Assembly (NCBI RefSeq): GCF_004770895.1
Contig: NZ_RQHS01000005.1
Coordinates: 496,001 to 560,000, forward strand
Origin: Leptospira dzoumogneensis
GTDB taxonomy: Bacteria; Spirochaetota; Leptospiria; Leptospirales; Leptospiraceae
Length of the DNA: 64,000 nucleotides
Direction of reading: 5' to 3'
Shown: positions 9,190-17,958 of the stretch, in pieces
Position numbering within the stretch: position 1 is the stretch's first letter
Layout of the letters: every line of letters begins with the position of its first letter
Position numbers and translations under genes: made by a program
The notes under the pieces: generated by a model
The model's input: the letters and a program-made list of their open reading frames with translations, nothing else
Told to the model about the DNA's origin: nothing
Databases searched by the model: none

Positions 9190-9630
9190 ATGTTACCGGT
9201 AATACCGTTAAATTATTTAGCAATTTTGGTTGGAGTTCTTGCAAACGTAGTGATCGGATTTCTTTGGTTCGGTCCGATCTTCGGTAAAGTCTGGGCGAAA
9301 GAAATGGGCTTGGACAATAAGGAACCCGATAACAAGATGATGATAAAATCCATGATTATCATGATCATCGGTTCTTTTCTAACGGCGTATGTTTTAGCTC
9401 ATAGTTTATTTGTTTGGAAACCTTCTTCTTGGAATCTTCCTGGAGATGGGCCTGCTTGGATGTATGGAGCTTATGCCGCATTCTATACTTGGCTAGGATT
9501 TTACATACCGATGCTTTTAGGTTCTGTGGCCTGGGAATCGAAATCATGGAAATTATTTTTTATCAATGCAGGGTATAATTTGGTTTCTTTAGCGGCTATC
9601 GGTCTCATCCTAGCTGTTTGGCCGGCTTAA
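9190..9630 (+). CDS. DUF1761 domain membrane protein
   Basis: A 146-residue integral membrane protein with four predicted helices. The first helix contains the family's typical NYLAILVGVLANVVIGFLWFGPIFGKVW pattern, here split as the N-terminal segment at residues 7-35. Function of DUF1761 proteins is unknown. The ATG is preceded by a good ribosome site (AGGAG, 6 bases away). A terminator hairpin follows at 9657, so it seems to be a single-gene unit. Nothing links it functionally to the receptors upstream or the kinase downstream. Confidence 0.85.
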   Translation: MLPVIPLNYLAILVGVLANVVIGFLWFGPIFGKVWAKEMGLDNKEPDNKMMIKSMIIMIIGSFLTAYVLAHSLFVWKPSSWNLPGDGPAWMYGAYAAFYTWLGFYIPMLLGSVAWESKSWKLFFINAGYNLVSLAAIGLILAVWPA

Positions 9631-9656
9631 TAAAAAGATCCGCATTCTTAATTTAT

Positions 9657-9687
9657 AAAAAAGGGATTCCAAATCGGGATCCCTTTT
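9657..9687 (+). terminator. rho-independent terminator after the DUF1761 gene
   Basis: The arms AAAAGGGATTCC and GGGATCCCTTTT pair with one G-T wobble around the loop AAATC, starting 27 bases after the DUF1761 stop. The A-rich left flank and T-rich right arm would let it work in both directions. Confidence 0.75.
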
Positions 9688-9741
9688 CATATCCTAAGCT
9701 AAAATCAGAAATTTCTTTCCGAAGAATATCCGGAAGTTCTC

Positions 9742-11796
9742 TTGAAAAGTAAGCATAACGTATTAATTTTTATTCCTTCATTAATTGGGACTTTAGTCCT
9801 ATTCGGATGGTTATTGGATATCGAGATCTTGAAACGGCCTAGGGTTTCTATGGTTGCGATGAATCCAATGTCAGCGCTTTCTTTTGTATTTATTGGATTT
9901 GCGCTTTATCTCAACTTAAATCGCGCCGATTCCAGCAAGTCTCGAATTGTCGTTCGTTCGATCGCGTTATTTGTTCTTTTCGTAGGTCTTACTAAATTGT
10001 ATTCCATCATCAGTGGATTTGATCTAGGAATGGATAAGGTCCTTTTTTCGGATAAGATCGCAAAAGATATTATAAGAGGTATTCCGAATAGAATGGCTCC
10101 GAATACTGCTTTCGATTTTGTTGTGCTTGGTTCTGCCGTTTTTTTGAGTTCCTATAGAAAGGAAGTTTTAAGTTCTATTTCTAATTATTTATGTATTTTA
10201 GTGCTTTTGATAGGACTATTTTCGGTAATAGGTTATGTATACCAGGTCCAGGAATTTTATGGAATTCTTTCCTATATTCCTATGGCAATTCACACTGCCG
10301 TTAGTTTTATTTTCTGTTCTTTCGCTCTTCTTTTGATCAATGGACATTCAGGATTTATGAAAGTGTTCACGAGTAAAAGTTCTGGAGGGATCTTAGCTCG
10401 CGTTTTAATTCCGTTTTTGATCATTGTTCCCGTTTTGTTCGGCTATATTCGGATCTATCTGAACAGATTAAATCCTGTCAGTTTGGAACTCGGAGTAGGG
10501 TTCTTGATGACAGGGATTATACTTACTTTTTTCGTTCTAGTTTGGTTCGTTGCTAACCAATTGGAAAAATCGGATATAGCAAGAACGGATGCGGAAAGAA
10601 AACTTTCGGAACTGAATCATGAATTGGAGAGATTGGTCAATTCCAAAACTATGGACCTATTCAAAAGTGAGAACAGGTTCAGAACTATTTTAGAACAATT
10701 TCCTTATCCCGTATTGACTTATGATCCCCAAGGTGTATGTACCGGGACAAACTTCGCATGGGAAGAAATGTGGAATACTAGGAGAGATGTATTAGTCGAT
10801 TATAATATATTGAAAGATCCTCAGATAAAGGAAGCCGGGTTTTTCCCTTTTGTGGAGAAAGCATTCGGCGGAGAACCTGCAATTTCAGAACCTTTTCTCT
10901 ATGATCCTAAGTTAATAGGAAGTTCGGGAAGGGACCGCTGGTTACAAATGGTACTTTATCCCGTTAAAAATACCGCCGGGAATATATTAGAAGTGATCGT
11001 GGTTCACCAAGATATCACCGCAAGTAAAGAAGCGGAGAATGAGATCCGCCTATTGAATAATGAGCTGGAAGAAAGAGTAAAAGTCCGTACGGAACAATTG
11101 GTTTTGGCAAATAAGGAATTGGAATCCTTCTCCTATTCCATCTCTCACGACTTAAGAGCCCCTATCCGAGGGATCAGCGGTTTCACTCAGATCTTGATGG
11201 AAGATTACGGAGTGAATTTCGATGCGGAAGGAAAAAGGATCATCGGCAAGATCATAGAGAATGCAAAGCAGATGGGTCAGTTAGTGGACGATCTTCTGGA
11301 ATTTTCCAGGTTAGGAAGGACCGAGCTTGCCGAAAGAGAAATTTCAATGAAGGAATTGGCCGTTACGGTATATAAAGAATTAATAAACTTAGAATCAGGC
11401 AGAGAGATCCGTTTTGAAATACAGGATATTCCGAATGTAAGAGCGGACCAGCCTGCGGTGCGTCAACTTTGGGTGAATTTGATCTCGAATGCGATCAAAT
11501 ATACTAAAAAAACAGGATCACCTCTTATCCAAATCGGTTTTACGGAATCCAAAGAAGGAACCGTCTTTTATGTAAAAGACAATGGCGCCGGTTTTAATAT
11601 GCAGTATTATAATAAATTATTTGGGGTCTTCCAAAGATTACATTCCAATGCGGACTTTGAAGGCACAGGAGTGGGCCTTGCAATCGTCAAAAGGATCGCT
11701 TCTCGTCATGGAGGAAACGTATGGGCTGAGTCCAAAGAAGGAGAGGGGGCCACTTTCTATTTCACTCTACCTGGGCAGGATCCTAAATTAAAGTGA
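9742..11796 (+). CDS. membrane PAS sensor histidine kinase
   Basis: Sensor kinase of 684 residues: an N-terminal membrane region of about eight helices (roughly 5-285), a coiled coil, a PAS domain with PAC-like end (about 305-435; HQDITASKEAE), a second coiled coil, HisKA with phospho-acceptor His469 in SYSISHDLRAPIRG, and HATPase_c with N box (LISNAIKY), DNGAGFN and GTGVGLAI. The phytochrome-like HisKA sequence is typical of bacterial kinases acting on separate response regulators; none is encoded here, so it is an orphan. Start is TTG at 9742. Its 3' end overlaps the convergent dihaem gene by 9 bases. Confidence 0.92.
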   Translation: MKSKHNVLIFIPSLIGTLVLFGWLLDIEILKRPRVSMVAMNPMSALSFVFIGFALYLNLNRADSSKSRIVVRSIALFVLFVGLTKLYSIISGFDLGMDKVLFSDKIAKDIIRGIPNRMAPNTAFDFVVLGSAVFLSSYRKEVLSSISNYLCILVLLIGLFSVIGYVYQVQEFYGILSYIPMAIHTAVSFIFCSFALLLINGHSGFMKVFTSKSSGGILARVLIPFLIIVPVLFGYIRIYLNRLNPVSLELGVGFLMTGIILTFFVLVWFVANQLEKSDIARTDAERKLSELNHELERLVNSKTMDLFKSENRFRTILEQFPYPVLTYDPQGVCTGTNFAWEEMWNTRRDVLVDYNILKDPQIKEAGFFPFVEKAFGGEPAISEPFLYDPKLIGSSGRDRWLQMVLYPVKNTAGNILEVIVVHQDITASKEAENEIRLLNNELEERVKVRTEQLVLANKELESFSYSISHDLRAPIRGISGFTQILMEDYGVNFDAEGKRIIGKIIENAKQMGQLVDDLLEFSRLGRTELAEREISMKELAVTVYKELINLESGREIRFEIQDIPNVRADQPAVRQLWVNLISNAIKYTKKTGSPLIQIGFTESKEGTVFYVKDNGAGFNMQYYNKLFGVFQRLHSNADFEGTGVGLAIVKRIASRHGGNVWAESKEGEGATFYFTLPGQDPKLK

Positions 11797-13248
11797 TTCC
11801 AGAAATTTAACTAGCTGCTCTCTTTGAGAAGAGGAAAGTCCTAATACGTATTGTCTGCTTCTTTCCGCTTCTCCTCCATGCCATAGAACTGCTTCCATAA
11901 AACTCTCAGCTCTTCCATCATGCAATAATTGTAATGTTCCATTTACTTTGGGAACTAGGCCGATCCCCCAAAGAGGAGGAGTTCTCCATTCTCTTCCTGA
12001 GGCTAAATGATCCGGTCTTCCGTCTTTTAGACCTTCTCCCATATCATGTAATAGAAGATCCGTATAAGGCCGGATTGTTTGTGCTGAGATCTCGGGAGCA
12101 CCGGAAATATTACCGGTTACTAATTTAGAAATATGGCAAGAATTACATCCCGCCTGAAAGAAGATCTTTTTTCCCGCAATAGTTTCGGAAGAAGAAGGGG
12201 ATCTTCGGGCAGGAACGGCGATCAACTTCATGTATTTTACCATCATATCTATTTTCGCGGGATTTAATTCCGGCAAGCTGCCATGCGGAGAAGAATCACA
12301 CGCTGTTTGAGCGGATGTGCAGTTCTTAAAAGGAAAAAGAGGACTGGTCACTCCTATATCTTCTAAAAATGCACGAGAACCTTGTTGTTTTAGATTGGGT
12401 TCATTTGCTTTCCAGCCGAATCTTCCTATTTTGTTTGTTCCTGTTGCAATATCCGGGATTAGGTTGATCCTTCCTGAAATTCCATCTAAATTTACATCGG
12501 ATTCATCTTGTAGAGAAAGTAATGTTTTGTCCGGGATTGCTTCTAATAATCCCATTCCGATCACCTTGGAAGTGATTCTGAGGGAATATATTTCTCCGTC
12601 CGAGGCCAATGGTCCGTAATTCAGATCGGAAAATTCTACTTTAGGCTTTCTTAATGTATAGGAAGTTCCATCCTTGAAAACTCCCGATACTTGGGAATAA
12701 GAGACCGATACCTTTCCTTCTGCGGGAACGACGCTTAAAGAGAACGGTTGGAATTGTCCTCCATAATTCGGATCATCGCTGAGTCTTACGAGTGCAGTGA
12801 ACATGGTCTCTTCCGGTCCGGAGGGAATATTTCCTATTCCATTTCCTATATGGCAGGCCAAGCAGGAATTTGCATTGAATAGAGGCCCAAGCCCTCTTCT
12901 GTCTATTTGGCCAGAACTGGAATTTTCCCAAGGAACCTCGAAGACTGATTGTCCCACCGTAAAATCTGAAATTTTATCCAGAGGAAGGCCGGGAGGAAAT
13001 TGTAAATATGCCCTGGAAGTAAAATCGTAGGAGGTCATACCTTTACCTCCGGACAATTCCTCTCCTTCTTCGTATTCCCAGGAATCTAGTTGGCTCCCGG
13101 AAGCGGAAACCAATGGATAGATCTCGGAGAATCCGCAAGACAGTTCCTGTGATATACACCCGTTCCCGAAAACCTGTCTTCCGAATTCGGAACATCCTAT
13201 TAGAAAAACAGAAAATAGGAATAGGGATCTTTTTATAGTAAATTCCAC
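11788..13248 (-). CDS. dihaem oxidoreductase / cytochrome-c-peroxidase-like lipoprotein
   Basis: Exported lipoprotein of 486 residues: signal peptide ending FLIGC (lipid Cys19) and two c-type haem sites, SCLACH (Cys129, Cys132, His133) and GCNSCH (Cys368, Cys371, His372). This is the layout of the dihaem 'thiol oxidoreductase' (DHOR) branch of the CcpA/MauG-like cytochromes; RTPPLWGIG and LHDGRAESFMEAVLWHGGEA near the end are typical. It probably acts in the periplasm in electron transfer or peroxide reduction. The substrate is unknown. GTG start, 5 bases after the stop of the RCC1 gene, so the two form an operon. The reading frame ends inside the end of the convergent kinase gene. Confidence 0.88.
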   Translation of the reverse strand: MEFTIKRSLFLFSVFLIGCSEFGRQVFGNGCISQELSCGFSEIYPLVSASGSQLDSWEYEEGEELSGGKGMTSYDFTSRAYLQFPPGLPLDKISDFTVGQSVFEVPWENSSSGQIDRRGLGPLFNANSCLACHIGNGIGNIPSGPEETMFTALVRLSDDPNYGGQFQPFSLSVVPAEGKVSVSYSQVSGVFKDGTSYTLRKPKVEFSDLNYGPLASDGEIYSLRITSKVIGMGLLEAIPDKTLLSLQDESDVNLDGISGRINLIPDIATGTNKIGRFGWKANEPNLKQQGSRAFLEDIGVTSPLFPFKNCTSAQTACDSSPHGSLPELNPAKIDMMVKYMKLIAVPARRSPSSSETIAGKKIFFQAGCNSCHISKLVTGNISGAPEISAQTIRPYTDLLLHDMGEGLKDGRPDHLASGREWRTPPLWGIGLVPKVNGTLQLLHDGRAESFMEAVLWHGGEAERSRQYVLGLSSSQREQLVKFLESL

Positions 13249-13253
13249 TATTC

Positions 13254-14741
13254 TTATGGAAATGTTAAAGCGACAGGAGTTTTAGCAGCCCAGGAATCTT
13301 GTAGATCCGGTCTTCCTAATGAACCTCTAAAATTCCATCCCCAGCCATAGACGGAACTATCCGGTAATAATACGAATCCGTGGAGAGCTCCTATCCCTAA
13401 GCTGGATCCTTTTGCAATTCCGACCACGCTTAAGTTCGGTTCAGTAACTTTAGTAGCTGCATCCGGATTTCCTAGATTGCCTTGTCCATTTTCTCCCCAG
13501 CCTTGGATACTTCCGTCGGAGAGCAGGGCAAAACTTTGGGTCCCGCCTGCGAATACTCGGATCGCATTCGTTATATTATTTACTTGTAATGGAGAATTTT
13601 TAGGACTGTCTTGGTTTCCTATGCCCAATTGACCGCTTGCGTTTAATCCCCAGGCAAAAACCGTCCCGTCGCTTTTCAGTGCAAGAATATGATCCCTTCC
13701 GTTCGCGATATGTTTTATATCGGTTAAACCTGGAACCTTTGTCGGAGTAGAAGAGATCGCAGTCGAAGTGGATGTAATTCCATTTCCTAAATTCCCATAC
13801 TGGTTTCTTCCCCAAACATAAACATCTCCGTTTGAATCTAAAGCGGCAGAATGTTGTGAACCTGCGATTACTTGGATAATATTCGTAAGCCCAACTACAT
13901 TTACTGGATTGGAAGAAACAGTAGTACTGGTAATGGCCGGATCCGCATTTCCTAATTGACCCACATTATTTTGTCCGAATGCGACTACTGTTCCGTCGGA
14001 CTTAAGGATTACCGCATGATTGAAACCGAATGCTCCCATAACCGCGTCGGTGATCCCAGGGACTTCAGTAGGAGGCGTTTGTGCAGCAGGATTTCCTGCG
14101 GTTCCGACTGTAGGTTCAGTTGTGTTCCCGAGTCCTAACTGTCCCTGGGCATTCGCTCCCCAGGTGTAAACTTTTCCGTCTTCTTTGATCGCTAATGAAT
14201 TATTTTGGTTATATGAAATGCTTACGATCCCGGAGATGGAAGTGAGTTTAACTATATTAGGGTTGCTCGTATCTCCTTCTGAAAATCCGGTCCCAAGTTG
14301 GCCTTTATTATTTCTTCCGCAGGAATAGATAAAACTGTCTATTATAAATCCTGAATGTGATCCACCCGCGGTCAGTTTATTCCCGAAATAGAAGGAGACG
14401 GATTTTTCTAGTACGTTACCTTCTTCATTTGTTAAAACTACTTTGAGTGTGTTTTGTCCTCTTTTCGGTTTGAGTTTTGTTATTTGGAACTCAGCGGTCT
14501 CACCCACGACTTCCGTTTCTTTACTTTCGTTCAGGAAGACTTCGTAGGTTCCGGAGCTTGCGCCTGCGACACCTAAGTCGAACTGGTAAACGGATAAAAC
14601 CTCTCCTTCGGAGGGGGAGGTGATCTCGAAATTGGAGCCGGTAGTGGAGGCAGTCCCGCCTAAAAGTCCCATTGGGGTCTTGGAGGAAGAATCAGAGCAG
14701 GTCCATACGAATAGAAAAACTAGGGGTAATAGGCGTTTCAT
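13254..14741 (-). CDS. RCC1-repeat (regulator of chromosome condensation-like) lipoprotein
   Basis: A 495-residue exported protein: signal peptide MKRLLPLVFLFVWTC with lipid Cys15, an Ig/cadherin-like segment (about 35-120), then a run of roughly six RCC1 repeats forming a seven-bladed propeller, seen as recurring units like VYTWGANAQGQLGLGN, VVAFGQNNVGQLGN and VYVWGRNQYGNLGNG. In bacteria RCC1 propellers are surface or periplasmic binding modules of unknown partner; there is no reason to infer a Ran-GEF role. It is the first gene of a pair with the dihaem cytochrome, whose GTG lies 5 bases past this stop, which suggests a shared envelope role. Confidence 0.88.
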   Translation of the reverse strand: MKRLLPLVFLFVWTCSDSSSKTPMGLLGGTASTTGSNFEITSPSEGEVLSVYQFDLGVAGASSGTYEVFLNESKETEVVGETAEFQITKLKPKRGQNTLKVVLTNEEGNVLEKSVSFYFGNKLTAGGSHSGFIIDSFIYSCGRNNKGQLGTGFSEGDTSNPNIVKLTSISGIVSISYNQNNSLAIKEDGKVYTWGANAQGQLGLGNTTEPTVGTAGNPAAQTPPTEVPGITDAVMGAFGFNHAVILKSDGTVVAFGQNNVGQLGNADPAITSTTVSSNPVNVVGLTNIIQVIAGSQHSAALDSNGDVYVWGRNQYGNLGNGITSTSTAISSTPTKVPGLTDIKHIANGRDHILALKSDGTVFAWGLNASGQLGIGNQDSPKNSPLQVNNITNAIRVFAGGTQSFALLSDGSIQGWGENGQGNLGNPDAATKVTEPNLSVVGIAKGSSLGIGALHGFVLLPDSSVYGWGWNFRGSLGRPDLQDSWAAKTPVALTFP

Positions 14742-15098
14742 GGCGTTCTCGCTAGATAATGAATCTAAGTCTCAATATCAAAAATACCAAAGTCGAAAAA
14801 ATCTCATTTTGGTCAATCGATTAAAAACACGAATTTTAGAAGGGCTAGAAGGGAAGAAGTGCCTGGTTTAGGTTTGGGGCTCCTTCTTCTTCCAAGTGAC
14901 TGCATCTATCCTCTTTTGGGTTTGAGAGTTTGAGATAAGGAGTTCCAACTTTTCAGTCTTGTTTCTTCTCTTTTGGGACTGATCACCCACCAAATGGAAG
15001 TTCACCGGTAATAAGGGGCTTGGGTATCATTTGGAATTTCTACTTGGCAGAAGTTTTGAGTGTATATAACTTTATGAAAGTTATTTTCGGTAGGTAGC
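14742..15098 (+). other. 357-base divergent intergenic region
   Basis: Separates the RCC1 gene (minus) from the MBL-fold lipoprotein gene (plus), so it must hold both promoters. I see no convincing gene in it. A GGAGTTCCAACTT stretch near 14939 may be a degraded copy of the short Leptospira-type palindromic motif noted at 25280 and 49922. A short inverted repeat lies next to the downstream ATG and is listed separately. Confidence 0.5.
15066..15084 (+). promoter_or_regulatory. inverted repeat before the MBL-fold lipoprotein gene
   Basis: Perfect 8-base arms ATAACTTT and AAAGTTAT flank ATG as a 3-base centre and end 14 bases before the start codon at 15099. Its position between a likely promoter and the ribosome site suits an operator or a 5'-UTR hairpin. 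The arms are AT-rich, so chance is possible. Confidence 0.4.
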
Positions 15099-16118
15099 AT
15101 GAATATAAAAGATTCTAGGTCCGGGTTTTTTAGTCTTTTGACTGCGGTCTTATTATTGCAGAACTGTCTGACTTCTTCTGCAAATATCCAGGACTATAAG
15201 GAACATTTTATAGGTAATGATCCCAAGGATCTTTCTTCTGAGATACCAAAAGGAAAAGTAAGAGCGGTATTTTTGGGGACAAGCTCCATTCTACTGGATG
15301 ATGGAGAGACCCAGATCTTGACGGACGGATTTTTTTCCAGGCCTTCACTTTTTAGGACCATATTCTCAAAAATCCATTCGGATGAGCAAGAGATCAAATA
15401 CGTTATGCTTCTTGCAGGAATCAAACGTTTGAAAGGGATCCTCGTATGCCATTCCCATTACGATCATTCTATGGATTCTCCTTTTATCGCGAAGGAGACC
15501 GGAGCCAAGTTATACGGTTCTCTCTCCACCATCCAAATTGGAAAAGGGGGAGGGTTACCTGAGGAGCAGTTGGCATTATTTCAACCTGGCAAGAAGATCC
15601 AAATAGGTAAATTTAAGATCACTGTGCTGAATTCTAAACATACTCCTCCTTTTAAAATTTTAGGAAAAACGAATGCTGCTGATCCAAACAGACCGGATTT
15701 AACGGAAGCACTGTCTCAACCTGCTAAGGCAGAGGATTATATTGAGGGTGGGACCTACGACTTTCTGGTAGAACATGGAAAACATTCCATCTTGATCAAA
15801 GGAAGTACGAATTATATAGAGAATGCTTGGGATGGTTTAAAGGCGGACGTTCTATTCTTAGGGATTGCGATGCTCGGCAAACAAGAAGAAGGATTTAAGT
15901 CAAAGTATTACGAAGAAACCGTGACCAAAACTTCTCCCAAGATAGTGATCCCTGTGCATTGGGACAATTTTTTCAAACCGTTAAGCGAACCATTGGAGCC
16001 TAATTTAAGTTTAGGAGACGATGTGAAAACCGGAATGGAATTCATGATACAAAAAACTTCTCAAGACGGGATCCAATTCAAGATACTAAGAGGATTCGAG
16101 AGCATTCTGTTATTTTAA
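15099..16118 (+). CDS. MBL-fold metallohydrolase, probable lipoprotein
   Basis: A 339-residue member of the metallo-beta-lactamase fold. The metal motif CHSHYDHSMD supplies His118, His120, Asp122 and His123; later ligands are plausible in NSKHTPP and PVHWDNF. The N-terminus is a hydrophobic signal ending near Cys23 (LLLQNC), a weak lipobox of the relaxed kind usual in Leptospira, so it is probably anchored in the envelope. It resembles UlaG/RomA-like lipoproteins or NAPE-PLD-like lipases rather than antibiotic-hydrolysing enzymes. Substrate unknown. A questin-oxidase-like gene follows by 37 bases and may be cotranscribed. Confidence 0.85.
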   Translation: MNIKDSRSGFFSLLTAVLLLQNCLTSSANIQDYKEHFIGNDPKDLSSEIPKGKVRAVFLGTSSILLDDGETQILTDGFFSRPSLFRTIFSKIHSDEQEIKYVMLLAGIKRLKGILVCHSHYDHSMDSPFIAKETGAKLYGSLSTIQIGKGGGLPEEQLALFQPGKKIQIGKFKITVLNSKHTPPFKILGKTNAADPNRPDLTEALSQPAKAEDYIEGGTYDFLVEHGKHSILIKGSTNYIENAWDGLKADVLFLGIAMLGKQEEGFKSKYYEETVTKTSPKIVIPVHWDNFFKPLSEPLEPNLSLGDDVKTGMEFMIQKTSQDGIQFKILRGFESILLF

Positions 16119-16155
16119 TATATCAGTTCGTACGGAATCGAGGCGGCTATGCTAT

Positions 16156-17205
16156 ATGGAAGAAGAGGATACGATGGAAAAAGTTTTAGAATATTTAGAA
16201 CCTTTTGGCCCGGATCTTAAAAACGGACTAAGCAATCATGCTCCTATGGCCTGTGAAGCATTGCTCACAATGGGAAAAAGAGAAAGTGTATTCCCTTGGT
16301 TAGAAAGATATGGAAGCCAATTCCTAGAGAAAAAGAAACCTAGAAACAAGATATATAGCGGTGACTGGAAAGATTTTTTAGGGGTACCTGAAACATATCC
16401 GGAATGGGAAAACTTTTTTAATGCAGAGTTGGAAGAAGGTCCCTGGCAGAAAACCGTCTCAGAATGGGCGGTCAAACTTGCTCCAGGAATTTGTGCAGAC
16501 GCTACCCACGGAGTGATCCGCACCGGACATGCAGTCAGAAGTTTAACCAGAAAGGAATCAAGACGCAGGAAGAGAGAACTCGCTTCCGGATTAGCGGTTT
16601 GGGCTTCCTCTTATTTGGAATTGCCTACTTCTTTCGATTCTTTGCTCGGTCTACAACCGGAAGACGCTATACAAAAAGTGGACTTTGTCCCGGAAGAATT
16701 TAAAAACTTTTCAGGCACGATCGTTTCTTCTCTACAGGGATTAGGGGATTATGATCATTTTTCTCCAGTAATCGGATATCTAAACGTTTCTAAACAACCT
16801 GAGGAGATTATCTCTGGTTTGTCGGAAGGATTTTCCAGAGTGGTGTTGAATAATGTGGAAGATAATCTATCCGCGATCGTGTTTATACATTCCGTGACGA
16901 GTGTTTCCGCCCTCAGGAGTATATTACCTTTTCTGAATGAGCATGAAAAAAAATCCCTTTTGAGATATTCCTGGCAGTCTGGAGCCGCATTATTATCCGC
17001 CTTCGGCAAAAAATTGGACCTGGATATTCCCGAAAAATTAGAAAAGGAATCCAGAGAGGAAATGATAGATAGGGCGATTGAACATGGAGACGAACACGCG
17101 ATCAAATTTACGGAAGTATGTTTGAAAGAATTTGAATTTAATCCTTCTCCTGCCTATTATGCGGCTGCGAGTTTGGCTAGAAAGTTTTTAGAACCCCTGT
17201 CTTAA
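16156..17205 (+). CDS. questin oxidase-like family protein
   Basis: Soluble 349-residue protein that I place in the questin-oxidase/DUF4243 family from its conserved pattern: LSNHAPMACEAL near the N-terminus, HGVIRTGHAVRSL in the first third, FIHSVTSV in the middle and EHGDEHAIKF near the end, all with conserved His. Fungal questin oxidase opens an anthraquinone ring in a Baeyer-Villiger-like reaction; bacterial members have no known function. The start could also be the ATG at 16171. Its stop overlaps that of the convergent alkB by 4 bases. Confidence 0.8.
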   Translation: MEEEDTMEKVLEYLEPFGPDLKNGLSNHAPMACEALLTMGKRESVFPWLERYGSQFLEKKKPRNKIYSGDWKDFLGVPETYPEWENFFNAELEEGPWQKTVSEWAVKLAPGICADATHGVIRTGHAVRSLTRKESRRRKRELASGLAVWASSYLELPTSFDSLLGLQPEDAIQKVDFVPEEFKNFSGTIVSSLQGLGDYDHFSPVIGYLNVSKQPEEIISGLSEGFSRVVLNNVEDNLSAIVFIHSVTSVSALRSILPFLNEHEKKSLLRYSWQSGAALLSAFGKKLDLDIPEKLEKESREEMIDRAIEHGDEHAIKFTEVCLKEFEFNPSPAYYAAASLARKFLEPLS

Positions 17206-17801
17206 TAACGCATTGTTCTAAAAGTTAGATTAATTCTGGGTTGTTTGATCGATTTGGTTTTAGGAAGACTATGCAGCCAGGACTCTTGGGCACTTTGCAT
17301 GACCAATAAACTTCCATGTTCTAAGATCAAGGAAATCCGTTCCTTAGTGGACTTATGTTTGAAGTAGAACTTTCTTTCCGCTCCGAATGATAAAGAAACA
17401 ATTGTGGAATTTTTCCCCAATGCTTTTTCATCATCGCTATGCCAGGCCATTCCTTCTTCTCCATCATTGTATAAATTGAGTAAACAGGAATTAAATTTGG
17501 TTCCGGTAATTTTTTCCGTTAAACTTTTTAGCTCTGAAAGTTCTTTTGTCCAAGGCAGAGCTCTTTTGGTAGTGTTTGAATATGTGTATTCGTAATCCGA
17601 ATCTCCATACCAGGCCACTTTTCTTTTGGTAATGATATGTTTTCCGAAAATAATCGCCTCGTCGTTCTTCCAAGGGATCTCTTCGAGTAAAATTTTGAGA
17701 AGACTATCCGATAAATTCCCGGAAAGGATCGTTCCGTAATAAGTAACAGTCCCATCATACGGAAGTAAGTTTCTCTGTCTTTCTGATTCAAACAGTTCCA
17801 T
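17202..17801 (-). CDS. alkB: AlkB-like 2OG-Fe(II) dioxygenase (DNA alkylation repair)
   Basis: A 199-residue 2-oxoglutarate and Fe(II)-dependent demethylase, expected to remove 1-methyladenine and 3-methylcytosine from DNA. Iron ligands are His121 and Asp123 (AWHSDD) and His177; the 2OG-binding motif RINLTFR has Arg189 and Arg195. The N-terminal NLLPYDGTVTYYG is typical of the short bacterial ABH2/3-like group. It lies on the same strand as, and downstream of, the Ada-type gene, so the pair forms an alkylation-response operon. A truncated 2OG-oxygenase reading frame fills the gap and runs just up to this start codon. Confidence 0.9.
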   Translation of the reverse strand: MELFESERQRNLLPYDGTVTYYGTILSGNLSDSLLKILLEEIPWKNDEAIIFGKHIITKRKVAWYGDSDYEYTYSNTTKRALPWTKELSELKSLTEKITGTKFNSCLLNLYNDGEEGMAWHSDDEKALGKNSTIVSLSFGAERKFYFKHKSTKERISLILEHGSLLVMQSAQESWLHSLPKTKSIKQPRINLTFRTMRY

Positions 17802-17958
17802 GTTTAACCTGAGATCTATAATAGTCTTTTGCTCCTTTGACAGGGAAAAAATCGGTAGTGAATAGGATCATATCTCCTCTTTCGGGAGGGAAGACTATAG
17901 GTTTAGATTGGGCCCTTTTCCTTGCATAAATTTTGAAAAATCCTGACTCACAGATCAT
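17788..17958 (-). pseudogene. C-terminal fragment of a 2OG-Fe(II) oxygenase
   Basis: A 56-codon open frame that starts at ATG 17958 inside the last codons of ada and ends at TGA 17788, 11 bases past the alkB start codon, in another frame. Its product contains FPPERGDMILF and PVKGAKDYYR followed by VKHGTV. From memory this matches the end of a larger 2-oxoglutarate oxygenase family whose members read G-D-x-x-x-F ... P-V-x-G-x-x-x-Y-R ... H-G-V, where the His is an iron ligand and the Arg binds 2OG. The N-terminal iron motif and most of the fold are absent, so it is either a relic of a deleted gene or a small translated leader coupling ada to alkB. A GAGGAG stretch lies inside the frame. Confidence 0.55.

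Noticed and set aside
12317..12619. Plus-strand frame inside the dihaem gene
   Set aside because: Antisense shadow of a gene with clear haem motifs.
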